Positions 22,739 to 32,380 of a stretch of 54,985 bases of DNA are shown here, one piece after another. The notes under the pieces are model-generated. The model saw only the letters and a list, made by a program, of their open reading frames with translations. It ran no database searches and had not been told where the DNA came from. Location: assembly GCF_014656195.1 (NCBI RefSeq), contig NZ_BNBY01000040.1:1-54985 (forward strand), given 5' to 3'. Numbering within the stretch: the stretch's first letter is position 1; each line of letters starts with the position of its first letter. The DNA is from Kitasatospora xanthocidica (GTDB taxonomy: Bacteria; Actinomycetota; Actinomycetes; Streptomycetales; Streptomycetaceae). The position numbers were made by a program, and so were the translations under genes.

Positions 22739-24550
22739 GTGACTGGAGAAGTGCACAACAGCAACGAGGGTTCCGTCCGGAACTTGATCCAGGTAGGCAG
22801 CGCCGGCGACATCTACGTGGGCTCCTCGCTCGCTTCCCGTCACGGACGGTCTGCCGCCGCCGAGAGCGATGTATTGGACGGGCTGGCCCGCGAGGTCCTG
22901 GATCAGTGGCGGGATGAGGCCAACGTTCGCGGTCTACGGGAGTGCGCTCCGATGGTGATTCCTTGTGAGCTGGAGAAGGGAAACGGAAACGGGCCGGGCG
23001 AGAGGCGTCCTGAGCAGGTCGGGCTCGACGGTCTGGTCGCACGTGCCAAAGCGCTGTCACCGCACCAAATGGTCATCACCGGCGCGCTCGGGGCGGGCAA
23101 GTCGTCCATCGCCATCCTTCTCGTGCTCGGGCTGCTGAAGGGCAGGGAGCCAGGCTCCGGAGAGTCCGTACCAGTCATCTTCTCGCTGTCGGACTGGAAC
23201 CCTGAGGCCAACTTCTGGGACTGGGTCATCAGGCGGGTGAGCGAGGACTACGAACAACGCGTCAAAGGCCTCGATCCGTACATGGTGAAGTCGCTGGTGC
23301 AGAACCGCCGGATCGTTCCGGTCCTGGACGGTTTCGACGAGCTGCTGCCGCTCGCCCGCGAGGACGCCGCAAAGGCGCTGAATCTGTTGTTCGACACCGG
23401 AGAGACGCTGGTTCTGACGTCCAGACCAGAGGCCTACCAGGGTGCCGTCGAGAAGGTGCCCCTCCTGCGGGGTGTTCCGGTGCTGCGCGTCCTGCCGGTC
23501 CCGCCCGAGGCCGGGAGGACCTACCTCGCCCAGCTGTGCGATCAAGAACACCTCGGGTCCTGGCAGCCGGTCTTCGAGACGATGGAGAGCGATCCCGAGG
23601 GGCCGGTCGCCCAGGCCCTCTCCTCCCCTCTGATGCTCGGACTCGCGGCGACGGTGTACACACCGAAGGAGGCCGACCCTCGCGAGTTACTCGACGCGAA
23701 ACGGCTTCCCACGCGGGCCGACATCGAGGGCCATCTCCTTGACGGGGTGATTCCCGCCGTCTGCGCGCAGGGACCACGGCCGTCCTACCTCCCCGGATCG
23801 GTCCGCCGCTGGAGGCCCGCCAAGGCGCCCGCGTACTGCCGTTTCCTCGCCATCGAGCTCCACCGCCGACGTACCCACACCATCGCGTGGTGGCAGCTGC
23901 GGAGCCTGCTGACCGAACCGGGCGTCTGGGGCGCCGTCGTCACCGTCGCCGCGGCTGTCTGCGGCACGGCGGCGAGCTATGCGTTCGCGGGGCTCGCCGC
24001 CCTTCTCGGGGCCTCTCCCCCACGACCCGGGCTCGGGACCGCGGGCGTGGGCCAAGCACTCGGTGCCGTCGCCTCGGTCGCCATCATCACGACGGTATTC
24101 GGAAGGGTGCTGACGAGGCACCTGTTCACCGGCTTCGACGACCGCCCACGCAGGCCGGCGGGCGGAATCAGTGGACCTTTGCTCCTGGCAGCATCGGCCT
24201 TGACCACGGCAGCCATCGGTGTGTCCCTGCCCGGCAGCACGTCGGCGAGCCTGTGCGTCTTCGTTCTTCCCCTACTGTCCGGTGTGCTGCTGACCCGCTC
24301 GTCCGAGTCCGATCTGGCGGCCAGACCCGCACAGTTGCTGGACGGCGAGCGCAGGATCGCCCTGGTCGAATCCATGGTGGTCGCGCCAGCCATCGCGGGG
24401 ACCTCCTTGGCGTTCTTCCACTGGCTCTACAGTGATCCGCTACTCATCGTCGGCGGGCTCGTCATCGCCTGGTCGTGCTCGGCCGCGGTGCTGATGGCCC
24501 TCAGCCGATGGGGCCGCTGGAACGCCACGCGTCTCATCCTGGCTGCGTAA
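22739..24550 (+). CDS. NACHT STAND ATPase, membrane type, N-terminal part
   Basis: 603 residues from GTG 22739 (GTG 22751 also possible). The N-terminus (NSNEGSVRNLIQVGSAGDIY) is typical of streptomycete NACHT proteins. Walker A GALGAGKSS is near residue 114 and Walker B VPVLDGFDELLPLA near 193, then a sensor region LVLTSRPEAYQG. From about residue 395 there are several hydrophobic segments (VVTVAAAVCGTAASYAF; LLLAASALTTAAIG; LCVFVLPLLSGVLL; LLIVGGLVIAWS), so it is membrane-bound. The frame ends at TAA after TRLILAA, but the same frame continues with the usual NACHT C-terminal sequence. The gene is therefore interrupted by a nonsense codon. Antiphage or signalling role inferred only from the family. 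Confidence 0.8.
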   Translation: MTGEVHNSNEGSVRNLIQVGSAGDIYVGSSLASRHGRSAAAESDVLDGLAREVLDQWRDEANVRGLRECAPMVIPCELEKGNGNGPGERRPEQVGLDGLVARAKALSPHQMVITGALGAGKSSIAILLVLGLLKGREPGSGESVPVIFSLSDWNPEANFWDWVIRRVSEDYEQRVKGLDPYMVKSLVQNRRIVPVLDGFDELLPLAREDAAKALNLLFDTGETLVLTSRPEAYQGAVEKVPLLRGVPVLRVLPVPPEAGRTYLAQLCDQEHLGSWQPVFETMESDPEGPVAQALSSPLMLGLAATVYTPKEADPRELLDAKRLPTRADIEGHLLDGVIPAVCAQGPRPSYLPGSVRRWRPAKAPAYCRFLAIELHRRRTHTIAWWQLRSLLTEPGVWGAVVTVAAAVCGTAASYAFAGLAALLGASPPRPGLGTAGVGQALGAVASVAIITTVFGRVLTRHLFTGFDDRPRRPAGGISGPLLLAASALTTAAIGVSLPGSTSASLCVFVLPLLSGVLLTRSSESDLAARPAQLLDGERRIALVESMVVAPAIAGTSLAFFHWLYSDPLLIVGGLVIAWSCSAAVLMALSRWGRWNATRLILAA

Positions 24551-25258
24551 CGACGTCTGCCACGGGATGTTCTGGGCTTTCTCGAGGAGGGCCGCCAGCT
24601 GGGCGTGCTACGGCAATTCGGAACGGTCTACCAGTTCCGGCACTCCGCGCTCAGGGATCGGCTCGCGGGTGTGGCGGCAGACGGGATGGCCGACAGCGCC
24701 GAAAGTCCACGCGCGGTGGTGCTCAGGAGCAGTGTGAGCAGCGTCAGGGCCCTGCGAGCGCTCACATTCGATCTGTCGGCGCTGACCGCCGTGTTCCTCC
24801 TGGTGGTCTCCCCGATGACCTCGGGACCGGGCTTCCGTGCCGATCTGCACCAGAGCCGGCTCCAGCTGGTGCGCTGGTGGCCTCTGCTGCTGGCGGTGCT
24901 CGGCGTCCTCGTCCTGGGAGGACTGGCCTTGCGGGCGGTGGCGACGCGGTTGCGCATCGACGGCGAGGGCGTGCAGCTCAACGAGGGCCGCCGACTGCGT
25001 CTGCGGTGGGACCAGGTGACGGAGGTCCGGGTGCGCCGGATCCGGTTCAGTCGGAACGCGGAGGACGGCGCCCCCGGTGTGAACGTCTCCTACTGTCTCG
25101 TGATGAGGCCGGTGACCGGGCTGGCGACCCCGCGGCACCTCACCGACTCGCAAGGCTGGGTCAGGGTGTGGGAGCTAGGCTCCACCGAGGTGGTGCCGCT
25201 CGCCCTGGAGGTCGCGTTGTCCGGCTTCGCCGGCGATCGCTGGCGCCATGATGTCTGA
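24551..25258 (+). pseudogene. C-terminal part of the NACHT protein beyond an in-frame stop
   Basis: Directly after the TAA, in the same frame: RRLPRDVLGFLEEGRQLGVL, RQFGTVYQFRHSALRDRLAG. This is the conserved end of such NACHT proteins (VYQFRHxxLxDxL). Two hydrophobic segments (LTAVFLLVVSPM; WPLLLAVLGVLVLGGLALRA) and a PH-like beta domain (LRIDGEGVQLNEGRRLRLRW) follow. A GTG at 24605 could start it separately, but no clear SD is seen. The likely explanations are a recent nonsense mutation or a sequencing error. Confidence 0.7.
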
Positions 25259-25315
25259 GACCTGAGGCAGCGTCCCGTACCGGGCGCGTCGGCCAGCTCC
25301 TGATCGGGCACCGGG

Positions 25316-25333
25316 GATTTCCGCGGAAAATTC
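25316..25333. repeat. Dispersed palindrome, copy 1
   Basis: GATTTCCGCGGAAAATTC; core TTTCCGCGGAAA. One T shorter than the consensus ATTTTCCGCGGAAAAT. It follows the NACHT C-terminal part by 58 bp. Confidence 0.8.
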
Positions 25334-25433
25334 GAGACGGTGGGAAGTCGGGCGACATGGACCCTGACGGCATGGACCAGGTGCCCCGTGAGGCGGATCC
25401 CGGCCCTGGGTCAGTGCTCCAGGGTCCTTCGGA

Positions 25434-25449
25434 ATTTTCCGCGGAAAAT
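25434..25449. repeat. Dispersed palindrome, copy 2
   Basis: Perfect ATTTTCCGCGGAAAAT. Its left flank CCTTCGGA is shared with copy 4. It is 116 bp from copy 1. Confidence 0.85.
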
Positions 25450-25528
25450 CAGCGGGTCCGATCCCGCCCGACCACGACCGAGCACCCACGGAGCCCGGCC
25501 CACCCGTCGCGCCCCGTCCCGGCGACAC

Positions 25529-26149
25529 TCATGGCATTCGCCCGGCGATCCCGCCGGACTCCGCGATCCCGTCCTCGTCGGGCCAGCGCCCCTCGATGTG
25601 TAGTTGGATGAGCGCCGCGTGCGAGAGCGGGCTGGTGGGGTCGGTGACGTCCCCGTTGGTGGTGTAGTCGAGGAGTACGACGTCGTTCTTGCTCCTGATC
25701 AGCTCGACCAGGTCGGCGACGCGGTGCTCCAGGATCCAGCGGTAGGCCGGCAGGTAGATCCGACGGCGGGCCGTCTCGTAGGGCAGCAGCCGGTCGCCGT
25801 GCAGGCCGGTTCGGTGTCCCAGGACGGGGCCGTGTCGACGGACCGTCCGCTTCAGGCCCTTCATCGTGGTGACGCCGAGCTTCGCGGGGTCGACGTCGGA
25901 GTCCTGGAAGACCTTGAGGGCCTGCCAGATCCCCTCCACCGATTCACCGGTCACACCGTCGCTGAACGGGACGGGAATGCCGCCGTGCGGGTAGAACGGG
26001 CTCAGCCGTACCCACGGGTCCGGTGCCTTCGAGGTCACGTCGATGATCTCCGCACCGGGGAACGCGGCGGTAAGAGACGGCATCGCACGGCGACGGCTAG
26101 CAATACTGATCGACACCTGAAGGCCCCCTGTCGTGACGTCGTCCGCCAC
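25529..26149 (-). CDS. Conserved actinobacterial hypothetical protein
   Basis: 206 residues. Conspicuous blocks: IDVTSKAPDPWVRLSPFYPH, GGIPVPFSDG, SVEGIWQALKVFQDSDVDP, MKGLKRTVRRHGPVLGHRTG, ARRRIYLPAYRWILEH, and NDVVLLDYTTNGDVTDP. These look like a well-conserved family without known function that I recall from streptomycete genomes. It has no signal peptide or membrane segment. Its sequence composition and codon use are normal, so the gene looks intact. A start at the internal ATG (MPSLTAAF) is possible. Confidence 0.75.
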   Translation of the reverse strand: MADDVTTGGLQVSISIASRRRAMPSLTAAFPGAEIIDVTSKAPDPWVRLSPFYPHGGIPVPFSDGVTGESVEGIWQALKVFQDSDVDPAKLGVTTMKGLKRTVRRHGPVLGHRTGLHGDRLLPYETARRRIYLPAYRWILEHRVADLVELIRSKNDVVLLDYTTNGDVTDPTSPLSHAALIQLHIEGRWPDEDGIAESGGIAGRMP

Positions 26150-26423
26150 CGAGCATCCCCGACGGGACTGACATCCCGCCCCGACGGTGGACGTGGACGC
26201 GACTCCGTGTGGCTGGTCGGGAGGATGCCATCGGCCCGCCGGAATCTGTCAGCGGCACCGGCTCCACGAGCCGAAGGATTCGGCAGGTCGCTGGACTGTG
26301 TGGTTCAGGTGTGTCGACGATGATCTGCTACCGATTGGCTTGTTCACTGATTTCGATTCTGGTCGCACTCCTGTGGTCGGTCGCGGCGAGTGATCGGCCT
26401 CCTCACAGAATCCTGCGCGTTGC

Positions 26424-26801
26424 CTACCAGATCTGGACTCCGCCGCGGATCCGCGACGCCCGGTGGGCGGCGTCGAGGATGTTGTTCAGCCGACCGGCGA
26501 TCTCGCCGACACGCTGGGCGACGGGCTTGGGCGAGTCCATGCGAGCGGCGATGGACTCGATGTTGCTCTGGAGCAGGAGGGCTTCCTCGATGAACTCCGG
26601 AACGTCTTCCGGGGGAACGCGGAGATCGTCTCCAGCCAACTGAGGGAAGAACCGCGCGCCGAGTGAGCGGACGGTGTCCGATCCCCAGACCGTGGTGCGC
26701 CAGCTCTCGAAGCCAGCAAGATCAGACGATCCCTTGGGCACGTCAAGGAAGCGGGACTCACCGTTCTCATCAGCGGTGAAAACGTCTACCAACAAACTCA
26801 T
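26424..26801 (-). CDS. Hypothetical protein, immunity-like
   Basis: 125 residues from ATG 26801. Blocks MSLLVDVFTADE, FLDVPKGSSDLAGFESWRTT, VWGSDTVRSLGARFFPQLA, then a helical C-terminus (QRVGEIAGRLNNILDAAHRA). The composition and size match small streptomycete proteins encoded near polymorphic-toxin immunity genes. No catalytic motif. Stands alone between an ISL3 remnant and the previous gene. Confidence 0.7.
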   Translation of the reverse strand: MSLLVDVFTADENGESRFLDVPKGSSDLAGFESWRTTVWGSDTVRSLGARFFPQLAGDDLRVPPEDVPEFIEEALLLQSNIESIAARMDSPKPVAQRVGEIAGRLNNILDAAHRASRIRGGVQIW

Positions 26802-26878
26802 GCGCGCAGTGGACCATGCCCTTACCCAGCTGGTCCATGTCTTTTGCGCTTCGGTCGGCGAGATCGGCCGAGGCACGG

Positions 26879-27130
26879 TCACGGGGCCAGCAGAACGCGC
26901 TTCCGCAGCAGCCCGGAGCCAGCGGGTCCGTACATTTGACGCTTGATCATTTTGATCCGGTTGACGTGGCCTTCGACGACGCCGGAGCTCCACGGCAGTG
27001 TGAGGCCGGCGGTGACGGCGGCGAGATCGCGTTCGAGGCCGTTGACGAAGACGTGGAGGCTGGGCAGGTCGTCGGCGCGGACCGCCTTGATCCATTGCGG
27101 GAGCCGGTCGCCCTGGAACTGGGTGGGCAC
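26879..27130 (-). pseudogene. ISL3-family transposase C-terminal remnant
   Basis: Reads LPQWIKAVRADDLPSLHVF, then LPWSSGVVEGHVNRIKMIKR and QMYGPAGSGLLRKRVLL, the end of an ISL3 DDE transposase including the last catalytic Glu region (VEGHVN). The N-terminal two thirds are missing. Confidence 0.85.
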
Positions 27131-27142
27131 TGGTAGTGGCCT

Positions 27143-27538
27143 CTACGGCTGGAGCTGCCGGCCGGGCCTTTTGCGCGGGTCCTCGTTCTTGACGCCGCTG
27201 CACGCCAGGAGCTCGGTTCCGGCGGCGTCGAGGTAGACGGTGTAGAACCAGGACCGGTCTGCTGCGGTGATGATGCCGGTTCGTAGCTGCTTGTCGCGGT
27301 GCCTGTAGAGGATCTCCACGGTCTCGTCGAGGCCAAGGGTCGTCAGGCCGATTCTCGATGAATGCCTCAGCCTCTTATAGGTGATGCCGGCGACCATCCA
27401 GTGGGGCGACGCCCTGGGGAAGATCATTACCTCGGCGCCGGCGGCGATGGCGTCACGCGCTGGCGCGCAGGCGCTGGTCTGGTCTTCGAGCATCGCGGAG
27501 ATGTCGGGCTGACTTGCCTGCTCGTCCTCGGTGGCCAT
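27143..27538 (-). CDS. Hypothetical protein
   Basis: 131 residues from ATG 27538. Contains AEVMIFPRASPHWMVAGITY, KRLRHSSRIGLTTLGLDETV and SWFYTVYLDAAGTELLACSG. No known domain recognised; it looks like a folded cytoplasmic protein. It ends 12 bp before the ISL3 remnant. Upstream 27539-28078 has no gene but holds palindrome copies 3 and 4. Confidence 0.55.
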   Translation of the reverse strand: MATEDEQASQPDISAMLEDQTSACAPARDAIAAGAEVMIFPRASPHWMVAGITYKRLRHSSRIGLTTLGLDETVEILYRHRDKQLRTGIITAADRSWFYTVYLDAAGTELLACSGVKNEDPRKRPGRQLQP

Positions 27539-27806
27539 GCGGTGACTGTAGAGACCGAACGCGAACGTGGCTACGGGATTCGGCACTGGGTGAGTCCACG
27601 GCGGCCGGTGTCCCGTTCCAAGGTGAGACCTGATCACGGTGACGACACAGCGGAAACCAGGCGCCGGTGACAGATCGATCGACCAGACGGTGCCGACGAC
27701 AGCGATCAGGACCCTCTGAAGAAGCAGGCCCGAGCCCGCTCCGAGTGACAACTGTCCCCCACCGGTCGCGATCCGCACGGAGGACCGGCTGAGTCCGTGC
27801 TCCGGA

Positions 27807-27823
27807 ATTTTCCGCAGAAAAAT
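27807..27823. repeat. Dispersed palindrome, copy 3
   Basis: ATTTTCCGCAGAAAAAT: one centre mismatch and one extra A against the consensus. 137 bp from copy 4. Confidence 0.75.
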
Positions 27824-27943
27824 TCACGGCCCGCAGCGACCCCTCCGACCTGCCGAGGCGATGCCTCGGCACCGCCTGGATCGCTGCTCGAGTTCGGCGC
27901 TCGTGTCACCGGCCCGGTCGCAGCCACCATCAGGACCTTCGGA

Positions 27944-27959
27944 ATTTTCCGCGGAAAAT
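27944..27959. repeat. Dispersed palindrome, copy 4
   Basis: Perfect ATTTTCCGCGGAAAAT preceded by ACCTTCGGA. Confidence 0.85.
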
Positions 27960-28078
27960 CGCTCGGCCGGGAGCAAGGCCGGATGACGTCTCACACCGGG
28001 AGCACGATCACGTCCGACCGCCCCGGCCTATTCCGCGTCCCGTCCGTGTGTCGGCACCGCCGCCTAGAGTTCGCGAAC

Positions 28079-29914
28079 GTGAGATCACCTGAAGAGCTGG
28101 AAACGATCGACTGGCCGTCCCCCTCGGCCACGCCTACGGCGATGGCGGCGACGTCCCCGTCTGAATTCGTGCCCTCTACTCCGACGACCGGGAACAGGCG
28201 CGCACGGCCGTCTTCAAGTTCTTCGGCCGAGCCCTGCACCAGGGGTCGGTGTCATCGGCCGCCGTGGCCGCCGTCCCCTTCCTCGCCCACGCGGCGGTGC
28301 ACACCGTCCACGAGCGGGCGTCCCTGCTAGCGGCTCTGGCCGGTTGCGGCGGCACTGGGGCGACGCCGGAGCCGGAGTTCGACGACGAGGTGCGGGGATG
28401 CGCCCAGGTGGCCGCCGAGGTGGGTGGGCTGCTGCCCCTGCTGCGCGATGACGATCCGCTCGTACGCCGGAACACCGTCCGAGTCGCCCGCCGTGCCACC
28501 GGTGGAACGCTCCCGACACTGCTCCGCGAGCTGACCGGCTGTTACGACTCCGACCCCGCCGACGCGGTCCGCGCCGAGGCGCTGACCGTCCTGACCCTCC
28601 TCGATCCTGATCCGCTCACGGCCCACCGCCGCCTCCGCTCCGCCCTCACCGACCCGGTGCCGGCCGTCCGCGCCGCGGCCGCCCTGGCTCTCCTGGAGCG
28701 GGCCGAGGCGCCCTACCCGGCCGACGTGGTCGCCGTCCTGGCCTAGGCCGGAGGCGACCCGGAGTTCGACGCGGACACCAACGAGTTCGTTCCGGGGATC
28801 GGAACCACCGACGAACGCGCCTGGATCCTGGCCGAGGACGCGGACGCCCTCGCGGCGGTGGCCCGCAGTTGGATCGCCCGAGGAGACCACCAGGGCCGAG
28901 GCATACGCCGCGCCCGTCAGCTGTCCGAGCTGTGGCGCGACCGCGAGGACGAGACCGTCGGCCTACTCGGCGCCGCCCTGCCGCACGAGCACTCCCCCTG
29001 GGACCTCGGCATCCTGATAGGCGCCGTCTCCCGGTGGCTGCCCTACGTCCGCCACCCGGACCCGGCGCTCGCCGACGAGTTCCTCCCCCACACCCGCATC
29101 AACTTCCTCACCGCCCGCATGGCCCAGACGGTCCTCGGTCAGCTCGGTGATCCGCGTCTGCTCACGGACGTTCCCGACCCGAGCCCGGAGGCATTGGTCG
29201 CGCTTGCCGTCCGGACCCCGCGCCCCGAGCACCAGCGCCTCATCCTGCGGCACTCCGACGGCACCGGCCTGGACGGCCTCTACGCCCACCTCTCCCCCGA
29301 GGAGGCTCGCCCATCTGCCCGACCTCACCCTCCTGCTGCGGCGACACCCGATCCAGGCCCTCACCCACCGCTGCGCCGACTGGGCGATCCGGGACACCGA
29401 TCTCCTCGGCCACCTGGAAGCCCTCGCGCGTACCACCGACGACGACAGCCTCGCCGTCGCCGCGACGGTCACCGCCGCCCGCCTCGGCGGCGATCCCGAC
29501 GCCGCCCTGCGACTGCTGGAGCACCGGCTCGCGGACAGCGCACGACAGCTGGAGGAGGCGGGCCGCCTGGGCGAGGCCGCCTCTCCCCTGCTGCCCTGAT
29601 CGAGCGGCACCTCGACAGCGGCTCGGACTGGACCCGGTTGCGCTCTGCCGAGGCTCAGTGGCACATCACCGGCGACCCGTCCCTCGCGCTGCCCGTCCTG
29701 ACCGCGCTGGTCGACCCGCCCCTCCCGATAGGCGTACGAGCCCTGCAGGCACTCCACCGGACCGGGCCGCCTACCCGTCCGACCTGACACCGCGCCTGCC
29801 GCACTGCGCGACCAGCGAGCGCCGACTGCTGCGCGAGGACGACCCGTGGTTCCCCGTCCAGGAGCGGCACCTGGACGAGCGGCTCCGCGATACGGCACGC
29901 CGGATGCTCGCCTG
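28079..29914 (+). pseudogene. HEAT-repeat protein gene, multiply broken
   Basis: Starts VRSPEELETIDWPS, then after a frameshift near 28116 reads LGHAYGDGGDVP and a TGA at about 28168. The longest open piece (28249-28743) has VPFLAHAAVHTVHERASLL and LLPLLRDDDPLVRRNTVRVA. A TAG at 28744 interrupts the same frame, which resumes with DPEFDADTNEFVPG. Further frame changes occur near 29305, 29590 and 29765, and the end reads PWFPVQERHLDERLRDTARR. Repeats such as VRAEALTVLTLLDPDPLTAH mark HEAT-type solenoids. At least five lesions make it a clear pseudogene of about 600 codons. Relatives are streptomycete HEAT proteins of unknown, perhaps immunity, function. Confidence 0.8.
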
Positions 29915-30039
29915 ACGCCGCCGCACCGGCAGCAGAGCCGGCGGGGGAGTGGGCGGGAGGCACAGCGCTGAGTACGGGACACCGGGTTGAGTACGGGTAC
30001 TCATGAAGCGGCCGGACCTCACGGGACACGATACGAACC

Positions 30040-30708
30040 ATGGGGATCGGTTTTCAGAAGGGCAGTCGGGCACGCAGGGCGGCTTTCGTGCTCGCGGGGT
30101 TCGTGGTGGCGGGTGCGGTGGTGTTCGGCGGGGTGAGGGTCACCGGGGCTTGGGAGGGAGACCCGTTCCCAGCGGCCGACCCGGCAGCCACCGCCGAGCA
30201 CCTGAACGACCGGACGCTCGCCGTCTACGACGCGCTCGGCCTGCCCGACGGGTTGCCACTCGATCTGGGGCACAGCCGCGGTGTCGAGGCCAACACCTCC
30301 GACTGCCACCGGCGGGGGCTCACCCACTTCGTCGACAGCCTGGAGGACAACCCGCCCCACGAGCCCCGCACTGCGGCGATCAGCGCCGGCTTCACGCTCA
30401 CCGGGCTCACGCACGAACAGGCCTCCGAGGCGATGGACCGGGCCCGCCGATCCCTGACCGGGCAGGGCTGGACAGTCGGCTTCCGCGACTTTCACGAGGA
30501 CATCCAGTTGAAGCTGACGCCCCCGACCACCGGCCCTGGCGGCGTCCCCGACAAGGTCTTCGTCGACTACTACGACCGGAGCGGCTTCTTCACCATCGAC
30601 GCGAGCGCGGAGTGCGCTCACTACCTCGACGACACACCCGTCAACTACGAGGGCAAGCCGGAGCACCTGGCGTACCTCTCAGTCCCGGCCCGGGTCCGCC
30701 GGGACTGA
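30040..30708 (+). CDS. Membrane-anchored hypothetical protein
   Basis: 222 residues. The N-terminus has a basic start and one membrane segment (RRAAFVLAGFVVAGAVVFGG), followed by an extracytoplasmic domain with LTHEQASEAMDRARRSLTGQ and GWTVGFRDFHEDIQLKLTPP. No lipobox. No enzyme motif. ATG 30040 is the first ATG before the membrane segment. Monocistronic; palindrome copies 5 and 6 follow. Confidence 0.7.
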   Translation: MGIGFQKGSRARRAAFVLAGFVVAGAVVFGGVRVTGAWEGDPFPAADPAATAEHLNDRTLAVYDALGLPDGLPLDLGHSRGVEANTSDCHRRGLTHFVDSLEDNPPHEPRTAAISAGFTLTGLTHEQASEAMDRARRSLTGQGWTVGFRDFHEDIQLKLTPPTTGPGGVPDKVFVDYYDRSGFFTIDASAECAHYLDDTPVNYEGKPEHLAYLSVPARVRRD

Positions 30709-30726
30709 CCGCGATCCCCGCAGAGG

Positions 30727-30742
30727 ATTTTCCGCGGAAAAT
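30727..30742. repeat. Dispersed palindrome, copy 5
   Basis: Perfect ATTTTCCGCGGAAAAT, 19 bp after the preceding stop; 130 bp from copy 6. Confidence 0.85.
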
Positions 30743-30856
30743 TCGGAGTCCACTGGAGGCCGGCCCACGGCCGGTCTCTGCCCCGCAGAGTCGCCGGTGG
30801 GGGGAGCCGGCCGGATCCGGGCCCATTGCCCGGCGGCCCGCAGTCCACCGGCTTCG

Positions 30857-30872
30857 ATTTTCCGCAGAAAAT
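30857..30872. repeat. Dispersed palindrome, copy 6
   Basis: ATTTTCCGCAGAAAAT; one centre mismatch, the same G-to-A change as in copy 3. The rest of the 30709-31066 gap is empty of genes. Confidence 0.8.
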
Positions 30873-31066
30873 CCGGGCCCGCCGAAAAGCCTCCTTCGAC
30901 GGCGGGTGCCCGATGGCAAGACGGCGAACTGCAGGCAGCGCTGAGACCGCGCGTGAGATCTGGCATGAAACGATCGAGCAGTGATGCGACTCGTGAACCG
31001 TGACCGCTCACTCGAGGATCTCGAGCGCGACCGCTGGCCGGCCCCGTCGGCGGCGAAACCCGGCTG

Positions 31067-31375
31067 ATGGCGACCGTGCGCGAGCTTCGGCGCAAGCCGA
31101 TCGGCAGCCTGACGGTCGAGGACATGCGGTTGCTGATCAGACAAAACGTGGGCCTCACCTATGTCCTGCCCGTGGCGGTCGAGGCCCTCCAGGTCGACCC
31201 GCTGGCGGAAGGTGACATGTACGAGGGCGATCTGCTGGCCGCCGTGCTCACCAGGAGTGCCGAGGTCTGGAGCGAGTATCCCGAACTCAGACGGGATATC
31301 CGCCTGGTCGTCTCGAGGTTGGCCGACGTGCCGCCCGCCCTGGCACGCGAGGTCGAGGCGTTCCTGGCTCTCTAG
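31067..31375 (+). CDS. CDI-type immunity protein (CdiI-like)
   Basis: 102 residues: TVRELRRKPIGSLTVEDMRL, LIRQNVGLTYVLPVAVEALQ, DPLAEGDMYEGDLLAAVL. This is the recognisable pattern of small contact-dependent inhibition immunity proteins (LxVEDLRxLIxQxxGLxYLxPLAL, GDxYxGDLL). No toxin gene accompanies it, so it is an orphan immunity gene. ATG 31067. Confidence 0.8.
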   Translation: MATVRELRRKPIGSLTVEDMRLLIRQNVGLTYVLPVAVEALQVDPLAEGDMYEGDLLAAVLTRSAEVWSEYPELRRDIRLVVSRLADVPPALAREVEAFLAL

Positions 31376-31523
31376 CGCAACGACAACTGCCGTCGGCGAG
31401 AGTCGGCCGGCTGTCTACGAGGGCTGCCAGACGAGCGGCTCACGGTGAGCTCGACAACGCCTCAGCAACGGGACCCAGCGGATCTCAGACGCGCTCCCCC
31501 GTCCACGGATCTCCGCGCCATGA

Positions 31524-31539
31524 ATTTTCCGTGGAAAAT
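31524..31539. repeat. Dispersed palindrome, copy 7
   Basis: ATTTTCCGTGGAAAAT, C-to-T at the centre. The only strong signal in the 31376-31847 gap. Confidence 0.8.
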
Positions 31540-31847
31540 CGCGAGCCGTCCCAGCGGCGCACTGACACTTCCGCCCGGGCCGGATCGGCGGGGAAGCGTC
31601 TCCGCCGCCCGGCCGTGCCAGTGATCCCCGATCAGAAACGGCCCTGTCCCTGAGGCAAGCGACACGTCCGGGTCATACGGGCTCAGGTCGCAGAGGCCCG
31701 AGAGGAAGGCGGAGCCGGCTCCGACGTGCGCTGGATCCGGAGACACTCCAGGCCGACCCGGTTAACGCCCTGGGGCGTGGCAACCGAAGGAACACGACGA
31801 AGCCCCCGTGGCAGCATGGGCGACCAACCCTCGGCCGATCATCCGGC

Positions 31848-32375
31848 TCAACACCAGCCATCGACCTCGGTTGGGGGAGCGGCGGGGCAGTGGTCACGTC
31901 CCACCGCGATCGCATCGACGAGTCGGAACACCTGCCCGCCGTCCAGGAGGGAGCCGTCGGGGTCCCGTCCGAAGGCGGCCGCAAGAACGGCGGGGAGGTC
32001 CGCGTCGGAGACAGCCGCGCGCAGCTCCGCCAGGACATCGGGAAAGTCGGCGTCCTCGATGAAGCCCAGAGACTCCTGACGCAAGCGGTGGATGACCTCC
32101 ACCAGCTCGGGCCGCAGCCGCATCCAAGCGCGAGACGTCCGGATCTCATCCGCGACCTGGTCCATGAACCACCGCATGACCTCGTACGGGATGTCGAGGT
32201 GCCGTCCCTGAGGATCGAAGCACACCGTCGGCTCGCGTGCCGGGTCCTCGTCGGGGATGACCGCGGTCACCACGGCCCGGTGCTCCCGGACGAGGTCCAG
32301 TTCCAGATACCAGGCATCGTCAGGTACGGAGTACATCGCGGTGATCGCGTAGTCGGGGCTGGGGCTCGTGACCAT
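31848..32375 (-). CDS. Hypothetical protein
   Basis: 175 residues from ATG 32375. Reads YAITAMYSVPDDAWYLELDL, a helical middle (YEVMRWFMDQVADEIRTSRA) and a C-terminal DPDGSLLDGGQVFRLVDAIA. No known domain. It starts 5 bp after the stop of the upstream gene, so the two form an operon. The neighbourhood of immunity-like genes suggests a similar role, but nothing in the sequence proves it. Confidence 0.65.
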   Translation of the reverse strand: MVTSPSPDYAITAMYSVPDDAWYLELDLVREHRAVVTAVIPDEDPAREPTVCFDPQGRHLDIPYEVMRWFMDQVADEIRTSRAWMRLRPELVEVIHRLRQESLGFIEDADFPDVLAELRAAVSDADLPAVLAAAFGRDPDGSLLDGGQVFRLVDAIAVGRDHCPAAPPTEVDGWC

Positions 32376-32380
32376 CGTTC

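Noticed and set aside
22166..22843. Minus-strand open frame across the gap before the second NACHT gene
   Set aside because: No domain, and it overlaps both the candidate toxin terminator and the NACHT N-terminus; likely a chance frame.
27453..27930. Minus-strand frames between 27.45 and 27.93 kb
   Set aside because: Arg/Ser/Pro-rich, crossing palindrome copy 3, with no family likeness or good start.
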